DNA of 64,000 bases from Mycolicibacterium peregrinum (GCF_002102345.1 NZ_LQPP01000030.1:62001-126000), one strand, 5' to 3'. Shown: positions 25,529-34,246, counted from the stretch's first letter. A program made the numbers and translations. The notes: generated by a model not told the origin, from the letters alone.

Positions 25529-25534
25529 CGAATC

Positions 25535-26419
25535 ATGACGATTTCCGACGAAGTCATGCCTGAGACTGCGCCCACATCCAGGGTCGCGGCACCCACCCGG
25601 ACCGCAGTGCCACCCGCGCGGACCGCGACCAACCGCCACTACGCCATGACCGCCCCGCAGTACTTCACCGTCGAATACGCCATCAACCCGTGGATGGACA
25701 CCGCCACCCCGGTGGACACCGCGCTCGCACTGTCACAGTGGGAAACGCTGCGCCAGGTCTACGCCGGCCTGGGCCACACCGTCGACCTGGTGGCCCCGCG
25801 CGCCGGTCTGCCCGACATGGTCTACGCCGCCAACGGCGGCTTCCTCGCCGGGGACACCGCGGTGGTCGCCCGCTTCGCCTACCCGCAGCGCGCCGGTGAG
25901 GCCGATGCCTACGCCGAGTGGATGACCGCCGCCGGCTACCGGATCGTGTTCACCGATCACGTCAACGAGGGCCAGGGCGACCTGCTGCTCGTCGGGTCAA
26001 CCTTGTTGGCCGGATATGGTTTTCGCACCGACCGACGCGCCCACGCGGAGATCGCGGCCGCTACCGGGCTCGACGTGATCAGCCTGGAACTCGTCGACCC
26101 GCGCTTCTATCACCTCGATACCGCGCTGGCCGTACTCGACGATTCGACCATCGCCTACCATCCCCCGGCCTTCAGTACCGAGGCCCGAAAGCGTCTGACC
26201 GAACTGTTCGGCGACGCGATCGAAGTGGGCTCCGCCGACGCCTTCGTCCTCGGCCTCAACGTGGTGTCCGACGGTCGGCACGTCGTGATGCCCGCCGCCG
26301 CCACCGGATTCGCCGCCCAGCTGTGCCGGGCCGGCTTCGAGCCGATCGGCGTCGACCTGTCCGAACTCCTCAAAGGCGGCGGATCCGTCAAATGCTGCAC
26401 CCTGGAGCGGTATCGATGA
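25535..26419 (+). CDS. Arginine/dimethylarginine hydrolase family protein (DDAH-like amidinotransferase superfamily)
   Basis: The 294-residue protein has the guanidine-modifying fold. NPWMDTATPV is near residue 51, the catalytic His193 is in DPRFYHLDTAL, and the nucleophile is probably Cys287 in GGGSVKCCTLE at the C-terminus. Members hydrolyse dimethylarginine to citrulline, or arginine to citrulline or directly to ornithine plus ammonia. The next gene is ornithine aminotransferase, so a product that feeds ornithine is attractive, but the exact reaction is inferred. Its stop overlaps the rocD ATG by 4 bp. The first 35 residues are low-complexity and may not belong to the fold. Confidence 0.85.
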   Translation: MTISDEVMPETAPTSRVAAPTRTAVPPARTATNRHYAMTAPQYFTVEYAINPWMDTATPVDTALALSQWETLRQVYAGLGHTVDLVAPRAGLPDMVYAANGGFLAGDTAVVARFAYPQRAGEADAYAEWMTAAGYRIVFTDHVNEGQGDLLLVGSTLLAGYGFRTDRRAHAEIAAATGLDVISLELVDPRFYHLDTALAVLDDSTIAYHPPAFSTEARKRLTELFGDAIEVGSADAFVLGLNVVSDGRHVVMPAAATGFAAQLCRAGFEPIGVDLSELLKGGGSVKCCTLERYR

Positions 26420-27666
26420 CCATGCTGGACAGAGTGGACAGCCCGGCCACCCCGGACCCTGCGACCGCCGCCGCGATCATGCTCGACGATCGCCATGTCG
26501 CCCACAACTACTCACCACTGCCCGTGGTCGCCGAAAGCGCCGAAGGCGCCTGGATCACCGATGTGACGGGCCGCCGCTATCTCGATTGCCTGGCCGCCTA
26601 TTCGGCCGTCAACTTCGGTCACCGCAACCCGGAGATCATCGCCACCGCCCACGCCCAACTGGACCGGCTGACACTGGTGAGCCGCGCCTTTCACTCCGAC
26701 CGGCTCGGGCCATTCGCCGAGGCACTGGCCGGGCTGTGCGCGAAAGACATGGTGCTGCCGATGAACAGCGGCGCCGAGGCCGTGGAGAGCGGCATCAAGG
26801 TGGCCCGCAAGTGGGGCACCGACGTCAAGGGCGTGAAAGCCGACAGCTCGAACATTGTCGTAGCGCACAACAACTTCCACGGTCGCACCACCACCATCAT
26901 CAGCTTCTCCGACGACGACACCGCCCGCCGCGGCTTCGGGCCCTACACGCCCGGCTTCCGCTCGGTGCCCTTCGGCGACCATCGAGCGCTGGCCGAAGCG
27001 ATCGACGAGAACACGGCCGCCGTCCTGATCGAACCGATTCAAGGAGAGGCGGGCATCATCGTCCCGCCCGCCGACTACCTTCCGCGTGTCCGCGACATCT
27101 GTACCCGCAACAACGTGCTGATGATCGCCGACGAGATCCAGTCCGGTCTGGCCCGCACCGGACGAACCTTCGCCTGCGAGCACTGGGGTGTGGTTCCCGA
27201 CGTGTACCTGCTCGGCAAGGCCCTCGGCGGCGGCGTGGTGCCGTTGTCCGCGGTCGTTGCCGACCGCGATGTCCTCGGCGTGCTGCACCCCGGCGAACAC
27301 GGCTCGACCTTCGGTGGCAACCCCCTGGCAACGGCCATCGGCACCACAGTGGTGGGAATGCTGAGCCGCGGCGAATTCCAGCTCCGTTCAACCCAACTCG
27401 GGGAACATCTGCACAACCGGCTCACCGGGCTGATCGGGCACGGGGTGACGGCCGTGCGTGGCCTGGGCCTGTGGGCAGGAGTCGACATCGACCCGAGTCT
27501 GGGCACCGGCAAGCAGTTCGGTCTGGCGCTGGCCGAGCGTGGTGTGCTGGTGAAGGACACCCACGGATCGACGCTGCGGTTCGCCCCACCCCTTGTGGTG
27601 ACCGCCGACGAGCTCGACTGGGCCGTTGACCGATTCGCTGACACCCTGGCCGAGGCGCGCCGATAA
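26416..27666 (+). CDS. rocD: Ornithine aminotransferase
   Basis: The 416-residue protein is a class-III PLP aminotransferase with the cofactor Lys268 in VYLLGKALGGGVVPLSAV. MNSGAEAVESGIKVARKW and the metal-like IEPIQGEAGIIVPP are family blocks, and DEIQSGLARTGR holds the PLP-contact Asp. It converts ornithine and 2-oxoglutarate to glutamate semialdehyde and glutamate. The ATG is coupled to the ddaH-like gene by an ATGA overlap. The three genes together would take arginine-type substrates to glutamate. Confidence 0.93.
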   Translation: MTMLDRVDSPATPDPATAAAIMLDDRHVAHNYSPLPVVAESAEGAWITDVTGRRYLDCLAAYSAVNFGHRNPEIIATAHAQLDRLTLVSRAFHSDRLGPFAEALAGLCAKDMVLPMNSGAEAVESGIKVARKWGTDVKGVKADSSNIVVAHNNFHGRTTTIISFSDDDTARRGFGPYTPGFRSVPFGDHRALAEAIDENTAAVLIEPIQGEAGIIVPPADYLPRVRDICTRNNVLMIADEIQSGLARTGRTFACEHWGVVPDVYLLGKALGGGVVPLSAVVADRDVLGVLHPGEHGSTFGGNPLATAIGTTVVGMLSRGEFQLRSTQLGEHLHNRLTGLIGHGVTAVRGLGLWAGVDIDPSLGTGKQFGLALAERGVLVKDTHGSTLRFAPPLVVTADELDWAVDRFADTLAEARR

Positions 27667-27693
27667 TCGGTTGACCGGTCGCAAGGAGGCACC

Positions 27694-29202
27694 ATGTCCG
27701 CCCCAGCCAACAACCTGACCAGCCAGATGTTGCGGCGCAGGCCGGTCATCGGAGCACCTGTCGCCCACGGCGCGTCCGACCACCTCAAACGAAGTATCGG
27801 CACATTCCAGCTGACGCTGTTCGGCGTCGGGGCCACCGTCGGCACCGGCATCTTCATCGTGCTGCAGCAGGCCGTCCCCAAAGCCGGTCCGGCAGTGCTG
27901 GTGTCATTCCTGGTGGCCGGCATCGCAGCGGGGCTGTCAGCCATCTGCTACGCGGAAATGGCAGCGGCCGTACCGGTTTCGGGGTCCACCTACTCGTATG
28001 CCTACACCACCATGGGCGAGTTCATCGCGATGGGCGTCGCCGCCTGCCTACTCCTCGAATACGGAGTATCGATGTCGGCCACCGCGGTCGGCTGGAGCGG
28101 CTATCTCAATCAACTGCTCGACAACCTCTTCGGCTGGCGGCTGCCGCACGCCCTGTCCGCGGCCCCGTGGGGCGACAACCCCGGGCTGATCAACCTGCCG
28201 GCGACGGTCCTGATCGTCATGTGTGCGCTCCTGCTGATCCGCGGCGCCAGCGAGTCCGCCGCGGTCAACACCGTGATGGTGCTGCTCAAGCTGTGTGTGC
28301 TCGGCATGTTCGTCGCCATCGCATTAACCGCGTTCACCACCGATCACTTCGCCGGATTCTGGGAGAAGGGATTCACCGGCATCACCGCCGCGGCCAGCAC
28401 CATCTTCTTCACGTTCATCGGCCTGGACGCGGTGTCCACCGCAGGCGACGAGGTGAAGAACCCGCAAAAGACCATGCCGCGGGCGATCCTCGGGGCACTG
28501 ATCGTCGTCACCAGCATCTACATCCTGGTGGCATTCGCCGGGCTGGGCACGCAGTCCGCCGACGAGTTCGGGTCCGACGAGCAGTCCGAGGCCGGATTGT
28601 CGGTGATGCTCACCAACATCCTGCACGGCCAGACCTGGGCCAGCACCGTGCTGGCCATGGGTGCGGTGATCTCGATCTTCTCGGTGACCCTGGTGGTGAT
28701 GTACGGCCAGACCCGCATCCTGTTCGCGATGGGACGCGACGGCCTGCTGCCGCCGATGTTCGCAAAGGTGAACCCGCGCACCATGACTCCGGTGAACAAC
28801 ACCCTCGTGGTCGCCGCGGTGACCGGCACCCTGGCCGGATTGGTGCCGCTGGACTACCTGTGGGACCTGGTGTCGATCGGCACCCTGGTGGCATTCATCG
28901 TGGTGTCGATCGGGGTGATCATCCTGCGGGTGCGCGAACCGGACCTTCCGCGGGCCTTCAAGGTTCCCGGTTACCCGGTGACACCGGTCCTTTCGGTGAT
29001 GGCCTGCCTGTTCGTGCTCTACGGCCTGCCGCACATCACCTGGCTCTGGTTCAGCCTCTGGGTCGCCTTCGTCCTGGCGTTCTATCTGCTGTGGAGCCGC
29101 CATCACAGCGCATTGAACGACGGCGGTGACGGCTACATCCCAGGTGCGGCGGCCGGTGAGGACGACGTGATGACCACGCCCGGAACCGAGGACAGCCGAT
29201 GA
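27694..29202 (+). CDS. APC family amino acid permease (probably arginine/ornithine)
   Basis: The 502-residue protein has about 12 hydrophobic helices and the APC signature GVGATVGTGIFIVLQQ in TM1, followed by SAICYAEMAAAVPVSGSTYSYAY. It resembles the cationic amino acid transporter branch (KRSIGTFQLTLFGVG). Substrate choice rests on context: it follows rocD by 27 bp, and the operon is rocD/rocE-like. AAGGAGG precedes the ATG. The 3' end overlaps the universal stress gene by 4 bp. Confidence 0.9.
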   Translation: MSAPANNLTSQMLRRRPVIGAPVAHGASDHLKRSIGTFQLTLFGVGATVGTGIFIVLQQAVPKAGPAVLVSFLVAGIAAGLSAICYAEMAAAVPVSGSTYSYAYTTMGEFIAMGVAACLLLEYGVSMSATAVGWSGYLNQLLDNLFGWRLPHALSAAPWGDNPGLINLPATVLIVMCALLLIRGASESAAVNTVMVLLKLCVLGMFVAIALTAFTTDHFAGFWEKGFTGITAAASTIFFTFIGLDAVSTAGDEVKNPQKTMPRAILGALIVVTSIYILVAFAGLGTQSADEFGSDEQSEAGLSVMLTNILHGQTWASTVLAMGAVISIFSVTLVVMYGQTRILFAMGRDGLLPPMFAKVNPRTMTPVNNTLVVAAVTGTLAGLVPLDYLWDLVSIGTLVAFIVVSIGVIILRVREPDLPRAFKVPGYPVTPVLSVMACLFVLYGLPHITWLWFSLWVAFVLAFYLLWSRHHSALNDGGDGYIPGAAAGEDDVMTTPGTEDSR

Positions 29203-30080
29203 CCGTCGTCGTCGGGTATCTGCCCGGCAAGGGCGGAGCGTCGGCACTGCACCTCGCAGTCGGCGCGGCCCGCACCCTGAACACCTCACTGGCCGTGGCC
29301 ACCGTCGTACCGCGACCGTGGCTGAACCCGTCCCCCGCCCGCGTCGACGCCGAATATGCCGAGTACGCAGCACAGTTGGCAGCCTCATCGGCCGAGCAGG
29401 CGCGGCAACACGTGTCCGCACTCGACGATCGACTCGACGTCAGCTTCCACAAGTTCGCGCACCGGTCGGTTTCCAGCGGACTGCTCGACGCCGTCGCCGA
29501 ACTGGACGCCGAGCTGCTCATCCTCGGCTCGGCAGCTGAAGGCCGATTGGGCCAGGTGGTAGTCGGCTCGACCGCCGACCGGCTGCTGCACTGCTGCCCG
29601 GTTCCGTTGGCGATCAGCCCGCGCGGGTACCGTCGGCCGAAATCTGGTGCACTGGCGCGCATCACGTGTGCCTACCCCGGCTCGCTCGAAGCGGTGGCGG
29701 TGGTTCAGCAGGTCGCCGATCTGAGCCGGCGACTGGCTACGCCGATGCGCCTGGTGACATTCGCAGTGCGGGGACGCAACATGTACCCACCGACCGTCGG
29801 GCTGCATGCCGAGGACGCGATCCTGCAGGAGTGGGTGAAACAGGCCCGGCAGGCGATGATCCGGCTCAGAGACGAGAAGGTGATCGGCGACGACGTCGAT
29901 CTGAAGGTTGTCACCGGCAACGACTGGAGCGAGGCGATCGACGCCATCGACTGGATCGAGGGCGAGATCCTGGCGATCGGAACCTCACCCGGCGGCGCGG
30001 TCGCCCGGGTTTTCCTGGGCTCGCACGGGTCAAAGATCCTGCGGCACAGCCCGGTTCCGGTCCTGGTCCTGCCGGGCTGA
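29199..30080 (+). CDS. Universal stress protein with two Usp domains
   Basis: The 293-residue protein consists of two UspA domains in tandem. The first ends ILGSAAEGRLGQVVVGSTADRLL and the second AIGTSPGGAVARVFLGSHGSKILRHSPVPVLVLPG. Both keep the glycine-rich ATP-loop pattern, so ATP binding is plausible. The start overlaps the permease stop by 4 bp (ATGA), which points to a job tied to the transporter, but its function is unknown. A strong terminator follows. Confidence 0.9.
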   Translation: MTVVVGYLPGKGGASALHLAVGAARTLNTSLAVATVVPRPWLNPSPARVDAEYAEYAAQLAASSAEQARQHVSALDDRLDVSFHKFAHRSVSSGLLDAVAELDAELLILGSAAEGRLGQVVVGSTADRLLHCCPVPLAISPRGYRRPKSGALARITCAYPGSLEAVAVVQQVADLSRRLATPMRLVTFAVRGRNMYPPTVGLHAEDAILQEWVKQARQAMIRLRDEKVIGDDVDLKVVTGNDWSEAIDAIDWIEGEILAIGTSPGGAVARVFLGSHGSKILRHSPVPVLVLPG

Positions 30081-30094
30081 CCGGCAAGCAGAAG

Positions 30095-30132
30095 CAAAAC
30101 TGCCCATTTCCGTAGGGAAATGGGCAGTTTTG
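30095..30132. terminator. Bidirectional terminator after the arginine operon
   Basis: A perfect 17-bp stem CAAAACTGCCCATTTCC (30095-30111) and 30116-30132 has loop GTAG. T-runs on both strands allow it to act for the usp gene and for the convergent SDR gene, which stops at 30172. Confidence 0.88.
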
Positions 30133-30171
30133 TTGAGGCCTCCCGCTTGCGGGAGACTGCTCGCGTGAAGA

Positions 30172-31026
30172 TCAGTACTTGAGCACGCCGCGGTCCACGG
30201 CGATCTGGCTGCCCGACAGGGTGGCCGAGCCGTCACCGGCCAGCCAGGCCACCACGTCGGCGACCTCTTCAGGCGCCATGAACGCCGCGAGTCCCTCGTT
30301 CTTGCCGTCGGTCACCTTGTGATACGGCATCGGGGCGAAGCTGTGCAGGAAGCTCGGGAACTTGGAGAAGATCTCGGCCATGGCCTCCGGCTCGATCATC
30401 GGAGTGTCGATCGAGTAGGGATGGATCGAGTTGACGCGGATGCCGAACTCGCCCACCTCGAGAGCCAGTGTGTTGGTCAGCGCGACCAGCCCGTGTTTGG
30501 AGGCGGCGTAGTGACCGTTGCCCGGGGTGGCTTTCACACCGGCCGAGGAGCTGACGATGATGATCGATCCACCGTTGCCTGCCTCGATCATTGCGGGCAC
30601 CGCGGCCCGGATGGTCCGCCAGGTGCCGTTGAGGTTCACGTCGATGACGGTGTCGAACTGCTCGGGGCTCAGCTCCCACAACCGGCCCCAGCTGAGTACA
30701 CCGGCGTTGGCCACCACGATGTCCAGCCGGCCGAACTGCTCGACGCCGTCGGCCACCACCTGCTGCTGGGCCGCCAGGTCGCGGATGTCGACCTCGCGAG
30801 CGAGCACCTTGCGGCCCGCGGCCTCCACGGCGGCGACGGTCTCGGCCAGCTCCTCCGATGTCGCGGCCGGATAGGTGATCGTGCCGTCGACGGGTCGGCA
30901 GACATCGATCGCGATGATGTCGGCACCCTCGTTGGCCAACCGCACCGCGTGCGCACGCCCCTGTCCGCGTGCAGCGCCGGTGACGAATGCCACTCGACCT
31001 TCCAGTGTTCCGTTACCTGCCGCCAT
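30172..31026 (-). CDS. Mycofactocin-coupled short-chain dehydrogenase/reductase
   Basis: The 284-residue SDR has the coenzyme loop TGAARGQGRAHAV (16-28), NAG at 107-109 and the catalytic Tyr173/Lys177 in YAASK. After the second strand it has the inserted segment AIDVCRPVDGTITYP, which marks the mycofactocin-coupled subfamily. In that subfamily NAD is held tightly and electrons pass to mycofactocin. Alcohol substrates are likely but not defined. From memory it corresponds to Rv0687. A KstR-like palindrome overlaps its promoter region. The terminator at 30095-30132 follows. Confidence 0.92.
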   Translation of the reverse strand: MAAGNGTLEGRVAFVTGAARGQGRAHAVRLANEGADIIAIDVCRPVDGTITYPAATSEELAETVAAVEAAGRKVLAREVDIRDLAAQQQVVADGVEQFGRLDIVVANAGVLSWGRLWELSPEQFDTVIDVNLNGTWRTIRAAVPAMIEAGNGGSIIIVSSSAGVKATPGNGHYAASKHGLVALTNTLALEVGEFGIRVNSIHPYSIDTPMIEPEAMAEIFSKFPSFLHSFAPMPYHKVTDGKNEGLAAFMAPEEVADVVAWLAGDGSATLSGSQIAVDRGVLKY

Positions 31027-31055
31027 CCCGGGGTCCTTTCAGTGAGCCTCGCCAC

Positions 31056-31085
31056 AGGCTAACAGCAGAAGTAGAACGTGTTCCT
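31056..31085 (-). promoter_or_regulatory. SDR promoter with KstR-like palindrome
   Basis: On the minus strand an extended -10 box TGT-TAGCCT (TAGCCT at 31056-31061) lies 29 bp before the ATG. Upstream, TAGAACGTGTTCCT (31072-31085, plus-strand reading) matches the KstR consensus TnnAACnnGTTnnA at 7 of its 8 fixed bases and covers the place of the -35 box. A repressor there would block polymerase. KstR binding is an inference. Confidence 0.5.
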
Positions 31086-31161
31086 GGCCGATACCGATCA
31101 GTGGGAAGGCCGCCGATCGGTGCTGGTCACCGGGGCCCGCGCGGGCTCATCCACCGCCAGA

Positions 31162-32004
31162 TCAGAGATCGGAGATGATCTGCTGTCGTTTGGCCGCGTA
31201 CTCCTCCTCGCTGACGGCACCGGTGGCACGCAGGGTCTCCAGTTCCTGAAGGCGTTGAGCGGTCGACGGGGCCGGCGGAGCCAAGAACGGGGCTGCCGCA
31301 GGCGCGGCAGCCGAAGGCGCAGGTGCCGGTGCCGGTGCCTGTTGCGCGGCCGCGCGCCGCACGACGGCCTGAACCTGCTCGCGGGCCGCCGGGTTGGTCC
31401 GCAGATCGACCATGTTGTTGATGGCGATGCCGTGAGACTTGAGGATCTGCAGTATCTCCATCAGCGGGCCGGACTGACCGGTGAGGTCGTAGGTCTTGTT
31501 CTCCTCCGCGATCGTGAACGTCGCGGGCATCAGACCGCTGACCAGACTGCTTCTCTCCCAATCGATCCGGTACTCGTTGGTGGTCGGGTCCACCAGGGCT
31601 ACCAGTTTGCGGTTGGTGATCATCGGAAGCCGCGACACCGAGGCCAGCACGCGATCCTGACTGGCGAACGGCGCGATGCCGGGTCCCGAGATCTGCAGGT
31701 CCAGCTTCACCAAAGGCTGCTCGTTGATGCGGGTGCCGGTCTCGTGGATGCCGGTGACCTGGGCCAGAGCCAGCACGCCGACCTGTTCGAGTTTCTCGTT
31801 CTGCGCCGCCGATTTCGACCCGGCGGCTGTGATCCCCAGAGCGATCAGGATGTCGATCGCGGTGATCAACAAGCCGAGCCAGAACATCCACTTCATCATC
31901 GGATCGCCGCCCGCGACGAAGTAGATGACCAGGAAGATGGGGCCGACGATGCCACACATCAACACGAAGGCCTGAATGCGTACGTACCGCCAGAAAGTGG
32001 ACAT
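31162..32004 (-). CDS. Membrane protein with C-terminal SHOCT domain
   Basis: The 280-residue protein has two N-terminal transmembrane helices (about 9-31 and 38-60), a soluble middle part with VTGIHETGTRINEQPLVKLDLQI, a Pro/Ala-rich linker, and a SHOCT domain at the end (QRLQELETLRATGAVSEEEYAAKRQQIISDL). SHOCT is a short oligomerisation or targeting helix-turn-helix of unknown role. ATG 32002-32004 has AGGAG 6 bases upstream. Neighbour order suggests Rv0686 as counterpart (memory only). Function unknown. Confidence 0.78.
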   Translation of the reverse strand: MSTFWRYVRIQAFVLMCGIVGPIFLVIYFVAGGDPMMKWMFWLGLLITAIDILIALGITAAGSKSAAQNEKLEQVGVLALAQVTGIHETGTRINEQPLVKLDLQISGPGIAPFASQDRVLASVSRLPMITNRKLVALVDPTTNEYRIDWERSSLVSGLMPATFTIAEENKTYDLTGQSGPLMEILQILKSHGIAINNMVDLRTNPAAREQVQAVVRRAAAQQAPAPAPAPSAAAPAAAPFLAPPAPSTAQRLQELETLRATGAVSEEEYAAKRQQIISDL

Positions 32005-32060
32005 CGCAGGCTCCTGCCGTCGGTTGGGCGCCATCAGATTAGCGCCAACAGCCGCCGAGA

Positions 32061-32906
32061 TCAGGAGTGAACGACTCCATCCGTCGACCCGCCCACCGGC
32101 ACGGTCTGCTGCTGCATCGGTGACGGGCCCAGCATCCGGTACAGCGGCCAGGTCCAGCGGTAGCCACCGCCGCTCGAACGGGCATAGCTGGTGTGCACGG
32201 CGATCGCGGTCGCCGTCACCTCTTCGGCGTCCGAATCGTAGTCACAGACCGCGTCACCGCGATCGCACACGCTGATCGTGCGACTGCCGACAGAGGGCGA
32301 CATCGGGCCCGGGGCATGGGCCAGGATCGGCCAGTCCTGCGCGACACCCTTCCTGGTGCTCACCGCGGTGGCCGTGCCCAGGTTCACGGTGGGATCGGCC
32401 GGCAGGCGGTCACCGTCGGCGACCAACAGCGCCGCCGCCAGATTCGGGCTGCCCGCCAACCCGGCCAGGTTGCGGTGGACCACCATCGCGCCCTGCGAAT
32501 AGCCGGCCAGTACGACCTCGCTGGACGGGCACTGCTGGGTGAACGCCGCGTATTGGTTCCCCAGCGCCGCCACCCCGGCGTCGACACTGCTCATGAAACC
32601 GCCCCAGCCCAGCAGATCGCCGTCCGCCGGCACCGGCGCCGCCGGGTAGGCCACCGCCTCGGCCGTCATCGTCCGACCGTCCTGCTGCACCCACTGAGAC
32701 AGATCGCGCAGGGAGTTGTAGACCACCCGGCCCATGCCGGCGTCAACCGTCGGATCGTCACGCTCACCCGAACCGGCCACGCCGATCCAGTGCACGTCCG
32801 GGCATCCCGGCGCTGCCTGCGCCACGCCCGCCGCAAATCCGACCGCCGTCCCGGCCAGCACGACAGCCGAAGCCACCGAGGCCAATGCCCATATCCGTCG
32901 CACCAT
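32061..32906 (-). CDS. Cutinase-like secreted serine esterase
   Basis: The 281-residue protein starts with a signal peptide that would be cut near AQA/AP (about residue 31). The cutinase triad is visible: Ser137 in GYSQG, Asp218 in CDRGDAVC and His238 in AVHTSY, with the flanking disulfide cysteines. Mycobacterial cutinase-like proteins hydrolyse lipid esters such as phospholipids or trehalose esters. ATG 32904-32906 is used because GGGGAC precedes it; a TTG 12 bp upstream is weaker. It stands alone between the SHOCT gene and tuf. Confidence 0.9.
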   Translation of the reverse strand: MVRRIWALASVASAVVLAGTAVGFAAGVAQAAPGCPDVHWIGVAGSGERDDPTVDAGMGRVVYNSLRDLSQWVQQDGRTMTAEAVAYPAAPVPADGDLLGWGGFMSSVDAGVAALGNQYAAFTQQCPSSEVVLAGYSQGAMVVHRNLAGLAGSPNLAAALLVADGDRLPADPTVNLGTATAVSTRKGVAQDWPILAHAPGPMSPSVGSRTISVCDRGDAVCDYDSDAEEVTATAIAVHTSYARSSGGGYRWTWPLYRMLGPSPMQQQTVPVGGSTDGVVHS

Positions 32907-33007
32907 GTCCGTCCCCAACCCGTGTAGCTCACCTATGCAATGAAGATCGTCTCACCTATCACAGCCGTTACACCGGACCCAGCAAGAACACACCGGAAAT
33001 ACAAAAA

Positions 33008-33033
33008 CGGCGCTCACCCGAAGGTGAGCGCCG
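33008..33033 (-). terminator. Intrinsic terminator of the str operon
   Basis: On the minus strand an 11-bp perfect stem CGGCGCTCACC closes on a UUCG tetraloop with a C-G closing pair and is followed by a run of five T. It lies 23 bp after the tuf stop. It is a textbook rho-independent terminator. Confidence 0.93.
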
Positions 33034-33055
33034 CTCTTGTTTTGGCGTAGCTAGA

Positions 33056-34246
33056 TCACTTGATGATCTTGGTAACGCGGCCGGCGCCGACGGTACGGCC
33101 ACCCTCGCGGATCGCGAAGCGCAGGCCCTCGTCCATGGCGACGGGCTGGATCAGCTTGACGGAGATGTCGGTGTTGTCACCGGGCATCACCATCTCGGTG
33201 CCCTCAGGAAGGGTCACCACGCCGGTCACGTCCGTGGTACGGAAGTAGAACTGCGGACGGTAGTTGTTGAAGAACGGCGTGTGGCGGCCACCCTCGTCCT
33301 TGGACAGGATGTAGACGCTGCCCTCGAACTCGGTGTGCGGGGTGGTGGTGCCGGGCTTGACCACAACCTGGCCACGCTCGACGTCCTCGCGCTTGATGCC
33401 ACGAACCAGCAGACCGACGTTGTCGCCCGCCTGGCCCTGGTCGAGCAGCTTGCGGAACATCTCCACACCGGTGACGGTGGTCTTGGTCGTGGTCGGGCGG
33501 ATGCCGACGATCTCGACCTCTTCGTTGACGTTGATCACGCCACGCTCGACGCGACCGGTCACCACGGTGCCACGACCGGTGATGGTGAAGACGTCCTCGA
33601 CGGGCATCAGGAACGGCTTGTCGGTCTCACGAACCGGGTCCGGGATCGACTCGTCGACGGCCTCCATGAGGTCCTCGACCGACTTGACCCACTTCGGGTC
33701 GCCCTCGAGCGCCTTCAGCGCGGAGACGCGGATAACCGGGGCATCCTCGTCGAACTCCTGGGCGGCCAGCAGTTCGCGGACCTCCATCTCGACGAGCTCG
33801 AGGAGCTCCTCGTCGTCGACCATGTCCGACTTGTTCAGCGCCACGAGGATGTAGGGCACACCCACCTGACGGCCCAGCAGCACGTGCTCGCGGGTCTGCG
33901 GCATCGGGCCGTCGGTCGCGGCGACCACCAGGATCGCGCCGTCCATCTGGGCGGCACCGGTGATCATGTTCTTGATGTAGTCGGCGTGACCGGGGGCGTC
34001 CACGTGGGCGTAGTGCCGCTTCTCGGTCTGGTACTCCACGTGGGAGATGTTGATCGTGATGCCGCGCTGACGCTCTTCAGGCGCATTGTCGATCTGGTCG
34101 AATGCGCGCGACTCGTTCAAATCGGGGTACTTGTCGTGCAGAACCTTGGTGATTGCTGCAGTCAGCGTCGTCTTGCCGTGGTCAACGTGACCGATGGTCC
34201 CGATGTTGACGTGCGGCTTCGTCCGCTCGAACTTCGCCTTCGCCAC
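33056..34246 (-). CDS. tuf: Elongation factor Tu
   Basis: The 396-residue GTPase has the P-loop IGHVDHGKTTLTAAI near residue 17, the RGITI switch I segment, DAPGHADYIKNM (G3) and NKSDMVDD (G4). It delivers aminoacyl-tRNA to the ribosome. The start is GTG 34244-34246 with AGGAGG well placed. An 87-bp gap to fusA contains a short hairpin (34312-34327, CGCGGCA/TGCCGCG), but it lacks a T-run, so tuf is probably still read from upstream promoters as well as possibly its own. Confidence 0.98.
   Translation of the reverse strand: MAKAKFERTKPHVNIGTIGHVDHGKTTLTAAITKVLHDKYPDLNESRAFDQIDNAPEERQRGITINISHVEYQTEKRHYAHVDAPGHADYIKNMITGAAQMDGAILVVAATDGPMPQTREHVLLGRQVGVPYILVALNKSDMVDDEELLELVEMEVRELLAAQEFDEDAPVIRVSALKALEGDPKWVKSVEDLMEAVDESIPDPVRETDKPFLMPVEDVFTITGRGTVVTGRVERGVINVNEEVEIVGIRPTTTKTTVTGVEMFRKLLDQGQAGDNVGLLVRGIKREDVERGQVVVKPGTTTPHTEFEGSVYILSKDEGGRHTPFFNNYRPQFYFRTTDVTGVVTLPEGTEMVMPGDNTDISVKLIQPVAMDEGLRFAIREGGRTVGAGRVTKIIK

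Noticed and set aside
25918..26415. The upstream extension of the rocD reading frame
   Set aside because: The frame is open through the ddaH-like gene, but the Arg/Pro-rich sequence there is a shadow. The ATG at 26416 gives the family N-terminus and an ATGA overlap.
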